Shown piece after piece: positions 24,147-35,704 of a DNA stretch of 64,000 nucleotides. A program made the position numbers and the translations under genes. Every line of letters starts with the position of its first letter. Position 1 is the first letter of the stretch. A model generated the notes under the pieces. The model saw only the letters and a program-made list of their open reading frames with translations, did not search any database and was not told where the DNA came from. The stretch is from the NCBI GenBank assembly GCA_020226215.1, contig CM035232.1, positions 58,847,220 to 58,911,219 on the forward strand, read 5' to 3'. This stretch comes from Sindora glabra. Lineage: Eukaryota; Streptophyta; Magnoliopsida; Fabales; Fabaceae.

Positions 24147-24480
24147 TGTCTTACATATGCTTTATTTCATAAATTTACTATTGATATACCTTTAGAAGAT
24201 ATAAGTTTTAGTAGTTTCTCAATACATCATAACTATTAACTGTTGACATATTAGCAGAACATTAGACATTAATGTCTTACATATGCTTTATTTCATAGGT
24301 TGACTATTGATATACATTTAGAATTTGTAAGTTTTGGCAATTTCCTAATATCTTATAAATTTCATTCTTGGTAAATGTTTACTATCATCCTTGATAAATG
24401 TTTACTATTTACCTGTAGAAGTTAATAAGTTTTGGTAATTTTTTAATACCTTATAAATGTTTACTACCATCCTTAGTAAA
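24147..24480. repeat. Tandem duplication, about 126-bp unit, two copies plus a partial third
   Basis: TGTCTTACATATGCTTTATT begins at 24,147 and recurs at 24,273. The following TGATATAC and AAGTTTTRGYARTTT words are shared. A partial third copy (AAGTTTTGGTAATTTTTTAA) starts near 24,428. Confidence 0.85.
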
Positions 24481-25899
24481 TGCTTATGATTTATTTTATG
24501 TTAATTGGTTAGTGCTGTACCTTTGGACATTAGTTAGGTAAAAAATTGATGTGGTAACTATATCCCAATTTTTTGATCCAACTCTTCATGTTTCTATCCT
24601 AATTTTTCTGAACCATATTATTTTTTTACTAAATAACTAACATGGTTTACATTTTTTTAATTTATTGTTAATATAACTTCTACATTATGATATTTTTCTA
24701 ATAATGAATACTATTTTCTTAACTAATATCATCAATTTTTTGCATCTTACTATTTTTTTAAGAATAGATACTATTTTCTCTAACAACATTATATATTAGT
24801 AAATATTGTACAATAATATTATAATTAGTTATTTAATGAAATTTACAAATTATTATACACTATATATTTTCTATAAAATAACGACTTATGCAAAAATTAC
24901 ATTAGATCATCAATATAATTAACAGCATTTCCCCCTATTCCTCATGTTGAAGAAATTAAAATTCTTATTACAAATTCTAATGTGTTAAAGAGTCCAATTT
25001 GTTTTCTTAAAGCGCTTTAATAAATTTTACAAACATTAACCATCCATTCCTTGTAGTATTGGGTAAAATATGAGAACAACACATGCTATCGATATTGCAC
25101 ATTTAAAAATGCCTCAAATTTTATAATCATGACCTTCCTATGAAACTTTTCCATGGTTGTTGATAGTGTGAAATCTATAGGAAATGTTTAAAAATACAAA
25201 AAAATTAAGAAATTCATAAAATTAAATTTAAATAGTTATTCTTAGATAAAAGTCATTTAAATGGACTAATTTTCATAAAGATTCCTAATCCAAAATTCAT
25301 TAATAAATATAACAACATTGAAATAATATGTATTCTACATATATCAAATTCAAATATGAAATCATTCAACAAAATGATGTAATTAAAATATAACAGCTAA
25401 TAACTATCTTTTCCTGAATTATCATCTATGTTATGGTTCTACTCACCCTATTGCTACTAATACTCTCTCATGTGCTACTACATAGGATTGGTGGGAATAT
25501 GAAAAAGTGGTAAAGATGTTGGGATAGGAATAGGTAAGGTTAAACCGATCTGATCACATAAAGACTTTATAATAAACTTATATTGACATAATTGAGTTTG
25601 CCACATAGCTTTAGGGATAGTAACTCTATTTTCTACCTCTTGCTAAACTCCATTTTCTACACCTTATTGCCATGGTGGCTAAAAGATAAGTAACTTTATC
25701 AGAAGATTAGATCATTAATAGTCCTAGCACAATTTAGCCTAACAACAAATTCACCATGAACTCAAATATGCTCGTTGCTTGCAACAACTCAATATGAATT
25801 CCCCAAACTTGAAATCACATGCTTTTAGTAATAGGATGGGCTTACATTGAGTGCAATTCATTCATTGGTGCATCGTCATAGAATGAGCATAAATTGCTA
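24481..25899. other. AT-rich stretch, possibly the 3' tail of the minus-strand LINE at its right end
   Basis: No coding motif from 24,481 to about 25,500. From 25,500 composition becomes like the LINE to the right. The LINE 3' end could lie here but no poly-A/T boundary is clear. Confidence 0.4.
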
Positions 25900-28800
25900 C
25901 AACCTTAGCAAGGTATGAAATTCTTTCTTTGGTTAATAAGATGTAACTAGTAAGCCTCTATGGAGCAATATTGTATCTTTGATGTAAATTAGCATTTCAT
26001 AAATCATTCCACATTGTTGACAATTAGGAATTATTTTCATAATTTATGGCTGATCAAAGTGCTAATTTGCTTGTAAAATGACCTAAAGTATTTAAAGCCT
26101 AAATTAGCTCACCTTCTTCACTTTCCTTGATATGTAACTTTTGTATTTGAATGCTATCTTAATGGCTGGATAAATGTTTTAATAATTGCACATTCCTTGC
26201 TCTCTAATTAATACTCATTAGTTCTAAATTTTTCATATTGTAATTAGGAGTTAAACTTTTTTTAATTTTAGGAATGAATCTTAGGCAATCAGGAAGGCAA
26301 GCATCGATGAACAACCTAATTGTATCACTAAAGCCTACTAGGAAATAATGGCTCTTTGCAGTAACATCTCTTCCCTCCTTAATACCTAACTATGCCCATG
26401 ACCTTAAACAAACCTTAGCACCAAATAAATTATCATTTTGAACATGCTTCCCATGTAAATAATATACTTATAGAGAATCCCTGTCCTTCTTAACCTTCAA
26501 AGTGAGTTTTAGTAATAATGGTATATTAATATGATGAAACATTCTAAAGCCCAAGCCACCCTTATTCTTTGGTTAATAGAAATTAGCCTATGCTTTTAAG
26601 TAAAAGTAGCATTAGCTATCCTTACTAACACTCCACCAAAATCCTTTTTAAATTACATCCATTTATTGATAGACATCTATAAACATCTTTAATAAAGATG
26701 TAGCATACATTGGCAATTGTTGCATTACCAATTTAATCATTGTAAACCTTGTAACCTATGAAAGAGCCCTCATTTTCTAACCTATTAACCTATTCTAAGC
26801 TTTATTAATCAAATAGTGGAAGTTTTAAGTTATTATTTTAGACAAAAAAAAAAGGAATTCCAAGGCACTTAATGTCAAATTGAACCTATTCCATTCCTAA
26901 AAAATTATGGAAGTCCTTGCTTTACTACCTTTTAAACATTCCTTGAGGAGAAAAACTCTTGACCTATGTAAATTGATCTTTTGTCTTGACCATAATTCAT
27001 AGTATGAAAAAGTTGAACATAAGTTCATAACCTTAGGAATACTAGGCCTTGAAAAAAATTATAATGTTATCAATAACCATCAAATATGAAATAGCAGGCA
27101 CATGTCCAGACAATTTAACTCTATGTATAAGATTCTCCTTTTCAGCTTTAAACATGATTTTAGATAGCCTTTCCAAGCATAATATAAAGAGATATGATGA
27201 TAAAGGATTACCTTGCATTAAGCCTCTAAGAGGGATAAATCTCTTAATTGGACTCCCATTAAGATGACAAAAAACATGGTTGTTATACATTATTTCACCT
27301 ACGTAACAAAAGTCCATCAAAAGCTAAACAATTCTAGAATCTATAACATAAAGCTCCATTCCACCCTATCATAAGCTTTCTGCATGTTGAACTTGAGACC
27401 TATAAGGCCACCTTTTCCTTTTTTCTTTGAAAAAGTATGGACAATAACCTAAACTAGCATGCCATTCTTTGTAATCTATCTTCTTGAAACAAATGCCAAT
27501 TAAATTGGTGAGATAAGGCGATGTAGGACTATTCTCATTCTATTAACTAAAATCTTCAATATAATTTTATACACCAAATTACAGAGGCTAATTAGCCTAG
27601 AGTTCTTAAAAGAATAAGCAATCTTCTTCTTTAGTTTTAGAATAATAAAAGTATAGCTTAACTCTTTCAATAAAATAACCTTGATTGAAAAAAAATTTTA
27701 AATAGCTTGCACAACCTAGTTACCCACTACATCCTAACTTTTCTTGAAGAAATGACCATGAATCCATCTAGTCTTGAATTTTTAAGATTCAACATCAATC
27801 TACATGTATCCATACCTCTTAGGCTAAAAGGAACACATAACAGGTCGTTCTTAGTATTAGTGATAATTGGTTGGATAAGCTTGTTCAAATCCATAAGAAA
27901 GACTTAGATTTGAAGTAATAAATAAATTTTAAAACCCTTTCATAAAATAATCCACAATAGGCTATCATGAATCCACTATCCAGAAGGTAATTAATTTGCT
28001 ACTATATTATTTTGATGTATTTGGATAACCATAGAAATTTGATAAAATCATGTGTTATAGTTTCCATCTTTAATCCAAATTTTCCTTGATCTATAATGCT
28101 AGAATTCTTCAAGTCAAGCTTGTAGCTTACTAATATTTTTCCTAATACATTTCTCTATATCTTTATTTCAAAAGTAAGTTCAAGAAGTACAACCTCCTTC
28201 AGATTAAAATGAAGCTAGTCTAACCTTATTTGGAAAAACTAAAAGTGTTCTTTATTCTACAACTAAAGTGTATGTTAAATTACCTTTAATTTATGAATCA
28301 ATTTGTAAGTTACTCACCCAAGGACATCTTAAGCCCAAGGTCCTTTAATAACTTCCTTGTATGACTTATCCCTAAACTAGGTAGTGAGGAATCTGAATAG
28401 ATGTGGCAAATTATCCTTATCATAATAAACATCTAGTAGAATAGAGTTGTGATCAAATTTCACACTAATTAAATGAGCTAGTATAGCTCTTGGAAAATTC
28501 ACCTTCTATAATGCATTGCACACAACGTGATCTAAACTCACCCTAAGGTTATCCCATACAACTATTATCTTAAGTGAAGTTGTGACCATGAAAATCTAAC
28601 TCAATACCATCCATTTCTTGTATAAAACTAGAGAAAATTGAATCATTGGAATTGCCTACCTTTACATCACCCACTTTATCTTACTACAATAATAGGACAT
28701 TGAAATCACCAAGAATAACCCATGCATCAATCATACTATCCTGTACAAAATATAATTGATTCCAAAGTTAATATTGTTCCAAGCTATAAGTGGACCTATA

Positions 28801-29391
28801 TAGCCCAATAAAGAACTGTCATGCAAAAGTACCCATGCACATTTTTAACCATACAATGAATCAACCTATTAGTTGCTAGAATAATTTTCAACTCCATATA
28901 ATTCCATAGGATAGCCAAACTACCCTTTTCCCTTAACTCTTAACAATATAAATATGTTTCATATTTATAACCGTGCAACACTTTCCATTTGAACCACAAA
29001 AGCCTTTATTTTGGTTAGAAAATTAAAATTTGACTTCTACTTCCTTATTAGGGCTTGAAAGGCCTAAATTGTCAAGATGTGGTTAATACCCCAATAGTTC
29101 CAAGCTAAATCCAAGGTAGAAGGATGGTAAGGCCTACCTTCTCAACTATTGATATTAGATCACTCTTCATAGATGAAATTCTTGGTCTTTGTTTCCATTT
29201 GGACAATCGTCCTAGAGAAACACCCTCATTGTCTCTTTTAATGTTAAATTTTGAACTAACATAAGAAAAACCATCCCTCTACTTTAATTTTTAGGAAGAT
29301 CTATCCCCTTCAGAACTATTCTCAAGCCCTTATTTCACACCTATTTTCTGCCTCATTAGAAATCATTATTGCCACATTATTACAAGTTTGT
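25900..29391 (-). pseudogene. L1-like LINE ORF2 (endonuclease, reverse transcriptase, C-terminal domains), decayed
   Basis: Read on the minus strand from right to left. Endonuclease from about 29,116: LAWNYRGIN, then ETK-region TKIKAF, WVILGDFNVL near 28,700, and LRVSLDHVVCNAL..VNFPRA with KFDHNSILL near 28,420-28,540. Reverse transcriptase about 27,700-27,040: SRLISLCNLVYKIILKILVN, RLISP, LKFNMQKAYDRVEWSF, PLRGLMQGNPLSSYLFILCL. The catalytic YADD-type motif is replaced by MVIDN near 27,060. Linker at 26,900-26,540: TMIKLVMQQLPMYATSLL, FWWS, KNKGGLGFRMF. C-terminal part about 26,500-25,950: GFSDTIRLFIDACLPDCLRF and a PNCQQCG segment resembling the zf-RVT region. Function would be target-primed reverse transcription. 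Stops, frameshifts and the lost catalytic motif make it dead. The bases 29,150-29,391 are the linker towards ORF1, cut off by a solo LTR. Confidence 0.9.
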
Positions 29392-29396
29392 TTAGT
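29392..29396 (+). repeat. Target-site duplication (left), TTAGT
   Basis: TTAGT directly precedes the solo LTR and is repeated exactly at 32,197-32,201. Confidence 0.8.
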
Positions 29397-32196
29397 TATA
29401 ATATCCTAAAATAAGGCAATAGATATCAAGTAAGAAATTTTTCTAGAAAACTCTTATTTAGAAAAGTTAGTAGAAAAATTGAACGAAATTTAGAGGAATC
29501 ATAAAAGTAATTTAAGAGTGAGCCTAACTAGAATAATTTTAAAAATTTTAATAGGCATTAAAATAGAAAAAATAAATTAAAAATTCAATAGTAAATTTAT
29601 GAAAATTTGTTTAGGAATTTGCTAAAATTCCAAAACTAAGTAAATTGAATAAGTGAAAAAATGAGCTGAAAATATAGCAAATTAATTTTAAAATTTTATA
29701 ACTAGCCAAAATTAATTTTTAGGGCCTAAAAATGATTATGAAAGATCAAAAGTGAAGTTTAAAAAATATTTAAAGGTTTGGGGGTGAAAATACAAGAAAG
29801 TGAAAGATTTAAGACTAAATTATAATAAACCCTTTTTATCCTTTTTAAATAATTTAATTTTTATTTGTATTGAGATGGTTTAGCTCAATTTTTGGAGGCC
29901 CAAATATGACTTTTAAGGATAAAAAACATGGACCTATGGTTAGCCCAAGCTTCCAAGGAAAACTAAGGACCTAAATGAGAAAAGGGCAAATTTTGGGGTC
30001 ATTTTGCAATAAATCTTAATTAACCATTTTATGTGAATTAATTTTATTAGTTATAAGGATAATTATTTTTTGAATCTTTAGCCTTTAAAATGTGATAGCA
30101 AGCTCCTCCAAGTGTCCCAAGATTTTTTATTTTAAAATTCATTAGCAAATAAACAAAGGATTTTCTCAATTAGGGTTTTCTTTGGAAGTATAAATACTTG
30201 GCTGGCCAATTTTGAAGCAAATTTCTACTTCTTTGGCTAGAAAAAATGTGAGAGAAGAGAGGTAGAAGACCAACACTTGCAAGGAAAACAAAAAGGGGTT
30301 TTACAACTTGAAAGTAAGGTAATCACAGAGTTTCCTTCAAATTCCTTCATAACTTGTAGTTATCCTTCGTCCTAAATATCTAAAATTTAATTTATGATTA
30401 TGAAGCTTCTTCTTATAGTTTTAAAGGGCTACTAGAAACTAAAAATGAAAAAAAAATTAGGTAAATTCTTATTCTTCCCTATTTTTAGGCTTTTCCTAAG
30501 TAGAAGATGATATTGTTAATAGTTTATGTTTTCTATATTGCTATTTGTGGTATGATGATACATGGTTATATTTCGAAATTATCTAAATGACATTATGATC
30601 ATATGTTGTTGATAAGTCGATGTTGTGGATAACGAAAAAAGGATTCATCAAAAATTATTTACGAAAAATGGAAACAAGAATTTGTGGAATTGAAACTAGC
30701 TTATCTCATGTGATGTTGAATAGGGATTTAGGATACCTAGTGTAATTGAAGTTTTTAAAAAATTAAAATTTTAGAATTATATGGTCATAATTGGTGTATA
30801 ATAAATGTAGATATATTTAAGAATTTTTGAAAATTTTTAACTAGGTGATAAGGCAAGTTAATGGTGAAACTCCTAATTTTATCCATTTCAGAACCTTAGT
30901 CTGGTTAGTCTTGGGTTTCAATTTATTTGAGCTACAAGTGAATGATGAAAAATATGAAACTCCTAGGCTATGTCATTTGGGATGTTATCAAGAATGTGGC
31001 AAAATTTGATGGTAATCAGAGTTAATTTGGTTGCTCAAATGGTAACTTTATTTCAGTAGCTTTAAAGCTGTTTGAATTTTGCAGATTTGAGTTTTTACTT
31101 TTGATACACTATTAAACTTATGAAATTATTTGTACAACACTCAAGTTATATTTCATTTGATATGTTATTAATGTTGTGGCAAATTTTAGTGACAATTAGA
31201 TTCCATTTGATTAGTGAAAAAGGGGCTTTAATAACATATGCCCTTATATTGCCCTATTCTACAATTCTTCCTTTGGGTTCTAAGTGAACAGTACCTATGG
31301 AAGTATTTTGAGCAATTTGATTGTTGTATATTATGTAATAAAATGTTAAAAATGTTGGAACAAATTTTGGTGAAATTTAGAATGAATTTAGGAGCATAAA
31401 AAAAGGATCTAAGCTATGACACAAATACAAGTTTGTTTAAAACTTCTTGAGAATTATCAAGAAGGAATTTAAATGTATATGACATATTGACATAATACGT
31501 AAAATACTTATGGAATGGTGAGTATTTAACTATACACTTGGAAATAGATAAAATGGTCAATATGTTGACATCCCATTATTACTTATTTTAATTTAAGAAG
31601 GGGAGATATAACATCTTTCGCAGTGAAGGACGAGAGTGGTTAGTAATGGATGGAAAAGGTTAGTGGCTTAAAGCTTAAGGTGACAAGGGATAAGGTTGGA
31701 TCAAAGATATAAGGTAACACTTGTATACCTGCCATTGTCATTGCTATTTTCTATGATAAATTGTACTAATGATATACATAAGGAAAGTTCCTTATAAAAC
31801 ATTAGATAGGAATTGTACACAATGATAAGGTTAATCTTTTATAGTGAAACTTTTTGTATAAGGTGATAAATGTTACTCATTGAGTATATTTCATACTTAT
31901 GCTTTTATTATGTTAAATTAATGATATGTAATGTTTTGTTAATTATTACATTTGTATAAACAATATTTTTGGGATGTACGTATATGCATATATACATCTA
32001 TATGCATGTATGTATATAGCTTTTAAACTTATAATACATGTAGTTTATTTTCTGAGTTTAGATGTTTGCTTCTCCTACAATAATAATGTAATAAGGGTAT
32101 CAGAGTATTAGAGATTGTAAAGATATCTATTCAAAAAGCTAGTATTAATTAGATATCTTTGCGCCAACCATAATAACTATAAAATGGGTTGTGACA
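29397..32196 (+). mobile_element. Solo LTR (probably Ty3/gypsy), 2.8 kb, inserted in the LINE
   Basis: Starts TATAATATCCTAAAAT, readable as TGTAATACCCTAAAAT after C-to-T and G-to-A decay. It ends TGGGTTGTGACA and is bounded on both sides by TTAGT. There is no gag or pol motif inside. An LTR promoter-like TATAAATAC lies about 790 bp in. The flanks are pieces of one LINE (ORF1 side right, ORF2 side left), so the insertion is younger than the LINE. The 3' end shares GATATCTTTRCGCC and GGGTTGTGACA with the repeat end at 61,850. The family assignment rests on LTR ends only. Confidence 0.75.
30189..30197 (+). promoter_or_regulatory. TATA-like box in the solo LTR
   Basis: TATAAATAC follows CAATTAGGGTTTTC, and a leader-like AGAGAGAAG-rich stretch lies downstream. 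This supports the plus orientation of the LTR. Activity unknown. Confidence 0.5.
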
Positions 32197-32201
32197 TTAG
32201 T
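32197..32201 (+). repeat. Target-site duplication (right), TTAGT
   Basis: Exact copy of 29,392-29,396 immediately after the terminal ACA of the solo LTR. Confidence 0.8.
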
Positions 32202-33255
32202 AAATAAATTAGCATAACTACTAGCTTTTAATAATAGAGACAATCCATGAGTTGCCTTTAGACCTATGATAGTCTTAAACTTTTGAATCCATTTATCCAA
32301 ATCCCTCTTCAGATGTGAAAAAAACCTATTTCTTTAAAATTAGTTACCCTTGTTCATCTCTTTTACCTTTATAATCTAATATTGCATTAAAACTTCCATT
32401 ATCTTTATTCTTTAACCCTAAATTCTTTAGGAACCTATCCATTATAGCCACTATAATGTCTTTCCTATGATAATAGACTTTTTGATAAGCTATCCTTCCT
32501 ATAGAAAGCCTCCTTGATTATACCTTGACTATGTAGTATTTCTACTAAAGTTTTAACTATGAATACACAAGTCCATGGCCTATAAGTTCAATTCTTAGGT
32601 TCATCCCTCAAGTAAGGCAAAGGATGCATACAATTCCACTGATCTTCTCCCATTAATTGACGTGCATAGCATAAGTTCTGAATTTTTTTTCATATTAGAA
32701 TTTCACCCATAATTTATCATTAACTCCTTTTATTAGCTAGAAACGTAAAGGTAATCTTTTAGACAAGTTAATTTAAACTTGTATATGAAGAAAAGGTTTC
32801 ACAACATATCCATTAACAATAAAGATTTCCTATTCCTCACGTTTACCAAGTTTAGTGCAAATCCTCTGTGCATTTTGATAATCCATAAATTCTAGGAGAA
32901 TGTTTATGGATCTGAACCTAAACAAGAGTAGTATTAAATATAGTCTTTTGTATGCTCATAGATGTTCTCTAACACCACAAATTCAAAGGCTGGCCTATAA
33001 TATTCTATAAGGCTTATTACATAATCATTGCCATTTGGTTTTTTACATGAAAAATAAAAATGTATAGCTTAGGACCTTTCTTAATAATATGAAATCCTAG
33101 CTCTTTCGAATTATATCTTTAATTGCATTATTATTGAGAACTTTTGTTATAATAAGCTTTCCCACTAATATGTAATTTTCTTTCAAGATAGCTTCATTTG
33201 GGCATAACTTTAAGATATCCTAATGCTCCTCAAAGTTTTCTTAGTTGATTAGTAG
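32202..33255 (-). pseudogene. LINE ORF1 (DUF4283 plus zinc-knuckle type), decayed
   Basis: Minus strand, right to left: YILVGKLIITKVLNNNAIKD near 33,140-33,180, then a strand segment with YTFLFFM, then WVQIH-like VQIHKHSPRI near 32,880-32,915. This is followed by IFIVNGYVVKPFLHIQV near 32,775-32,830 and KLWVKF.YEKK near 32,690. The order (DUF4283 core with the LVGK start, WVxIxxLPxE, then LWVxFKYExL before a CCHC knuckle) is that of plant LINE ORF1 proteins, which bind the element RNA. The knuckle Cys are not preserved. This is the upstream half of the same LINE as 25,900-29,391, separated by the solo LTR. Confidence 0.72.
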
Positions 33256-33269
33256 TATAGCCTATACAT

Positions 33270-33820
33270 GTAAAATGAGATAGGCATAAGTTTGGGCCAA
33301 CATGGGCCCATTCATATAAGTCTACATTTTAAACAAGTTAAATTAGTTGGGATCATGGGTAGCCTATACCTTTTTTTAATTCTTAAAAATAATTAAACCA
33401 TTAAAAAATCACATGCAAGGATCAAAAATTGAATCTTAGAAGTTGAGCAAAATACCTTTAATGGGATATTAAATTGCATTAGATTAAAAAATACCTATTT
33501 TTTTCATAAATTGTAATTGACTAATTAGATCTTTTTTGTAATGGGTTAGTCAAATAACTGTAAAAAAATTATATTAGACCATTGTAGATTGGATTGAAAA
33601 TTTGGTTGGATTAAAAAATTTTCAAATGCTTAAACAACTATTAAAAAAATAATTAAGATCATAAGGGCCTACATGTAAGCCTGCACAATCTTGTACCCAT
33701 GCCAGCTTGTCTATATAAGTCTACAGTAAAAATGAGTTTCATTTTTAAAGCTTGAATCGCCCCATACCCATAAGGGCCTGGACAGGTCTATAAGTTTCAA
33801 GCTTATTTTATATCCTTAGC
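33270..33820. repeat. Interspersed repeat with GGGCC/GGCCC words (short non-autonomous element type)
   Basis: Contains TTTGGGCCAACATGGGCCC at the left and ATACCCATAAGGGCCTGGAC at the right, with AAGTCTACA..AAA words on both sides (33,320 and 33,718). It resembles common plant repeats built of GGGCCCGxxC words. There is no ORF and exact limits are not defined. Confidence 0.4.
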
Positions 33821-35175
33821 ATAGCCATGACAACTAAATCTTGATGACATCTTTAGAGATAATATGGTATACATCCTAGCACTCCTAGATCATATTCAGA
33901 AATAAAAATTAGATCAAAAGAAAACAAATTGCATCAAAACACTAGCCTAGCAAAAGAGGATATGAATGGAAAATGTAACTGCCACCTCACTAGTAGCAAG
34001 TCGAAGAAACTCTCCTAAAGAGAGAAGTCACACAAAAATCATGTCAAATATACCATTAGTATTTCTAGCATATTTTTAAATACTATATTACATTACATTA
34101 ATAATATAGCAATAAAAGTTGGCAAAATTTTTAACTTAAAATTTTAAAAATGCATTGTTTAGTGCAATGAAAATAAATCTCATTTAAGAAATTGTTTTGT
34201 TAGTAGAAAGTCACATGGAAAAATTAAATTTAACCTTTAAAAATGTATCAACATGAAAAGAATCTTAGCATTTTTTTTAAAAAAGATTCTTTGTATTAGA
34301 TTACATTTATGAATTGATGTAAAACAACAACTAATTATTACAAAATAGTTTGTTAATAATCAATAATTTTTGAACTTAAAATATAAAGGATAGAATAATA
34401 GTGAAGTAATATGAAATTAAGAAAGGTTCTTCATAAAAGTTTTCTTTCCTAATTTTCTAAGGAAATAAAATCATTTTCATAACTTTCAGGTCATGTTGTT
34501 TTTTATCATTATAAAGTAACGAATTTTTTATAATAAAATAAGTTCTAAACTAGTGATATAAATAAAAATTATTTGCATAGTAAAACTTTTCTTTTGTTTT
34601 TTATTGTGCTGCAAAACATGTTCTTATAAGCTTCTAGTATTTCATTTGACTTGCCTCTTTATCTTCATATAACAAAATAACATAAAAAATGAAATAAAAA
34701 ACCATAAAGTGCCAAAAGCTAATAAAATAAATTATAAACGGCTTGTAACTTATATATGATGATGCCTACTATTATATGGTTGTTTAACGTTCAAAGGTAT
34801 GGATGACTGCAAGAGTTTGAGAGTATATGAGTATAAAATGCGGCTGAATTGTTGCAATTGCAAGAATTTCCAGTGGACAAGTGATTTTATTTTTATGAGA
34901 TAAAATGTTACTTTAACTGACTTTAAATAATAAAACCATTTTAACTGTTGGCAACTCTTTACTTTAACGTGTATTTTATCGGCTTCATGTGTAAAGCCAC
35001 ACAATTGAGCAGAAGCAAAAACATATATGTTGCTTATTATGTGTTGAACCCAAATCGAATCGAAATTATAATAAAAGCTAAAAATTTTAATATGAAAAAT
35101 ATTTTAAATATTATTAGATAATTTTATAATTTTATAAATTCATAATTTAAATTATCATAAAATTAATATTGTATT
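33821..35175. other. AT-rich spacer without gene
   Basis: No conserved segment. The minus-strand ORF at 34,750-35,004 has no recognisable domain. Confidence 0.5.
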
Positions 35176-35180
35176 TAATT

Positions 35181-35690
35181 TGTTAGAAAATTTTAATGTG
35201 GGTCTCATATTAATTTATAAAAAGCAATTAATGTTCAATTTTGTCATGTGAGATCTAAATAAAAGTAACAAATAGAATCGAGCCCCATATATGATATTAT
35301 GACCTAAATGTGAGTTAGTTCGGTATGGATCCTATGATAGGTAAGATCCATGACCTGATCCAATTTATTTAACGAGGTCCCTTAACTCTAATAATCTAAC
35401 TTAATCTATATTGTCCCGGTAGTACTCAGACATTATTATTTTTTTCTCATAGGTAGAATTAGGATGGTTATGATAGAGGCAAATCTGATCTCATAACATT
35501 ATTGATCAAATAATTTTGTAGGAATTTTGAGAATAAAAAAATTCAATATCAAATAAAATTTCAAACTCTAGGTTTTTAATTATATAATTCCTTATGATAG
35601 TATATTTAAGTTCTTTATTTTCATTCAGCTCATGCTATAATTCAAAGTTAAGATCTAGAAAATTATTATATATTAAAATTAATTCTTGCA
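35181..35690 (+). repeat. 5' LTR of the 35.2-40.4 kb element
   Basis: 510 bp, TG..CA ends, aligned along its length with 39,880-40,386 (shared TATTTAAYRAGGTCCC, GGATGGTTATGATAGA / GGGTGGTTATGATAGA, and TTTCAAACTCTAGGT). Confidence 0.93.
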
Positions 35691-35692
35691 AT

Positions 35693-35704
35693 TGGCATGA
35701 GAGC
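35693..35704 (+). other. Primer-binding site (initiator Met-tRNA type)
   Basis: TGGCATGAGAGC, 2 bp after the LTR, matches the usual plant TGGTATCAGAGC at 10 of 12 positions. Confidence 0.7.

Noticed and set aside
27049..27267. Plus-strand ORF over the LINE RT
   Set aside because: It is antisense to the clear RT reading on the minus strand.
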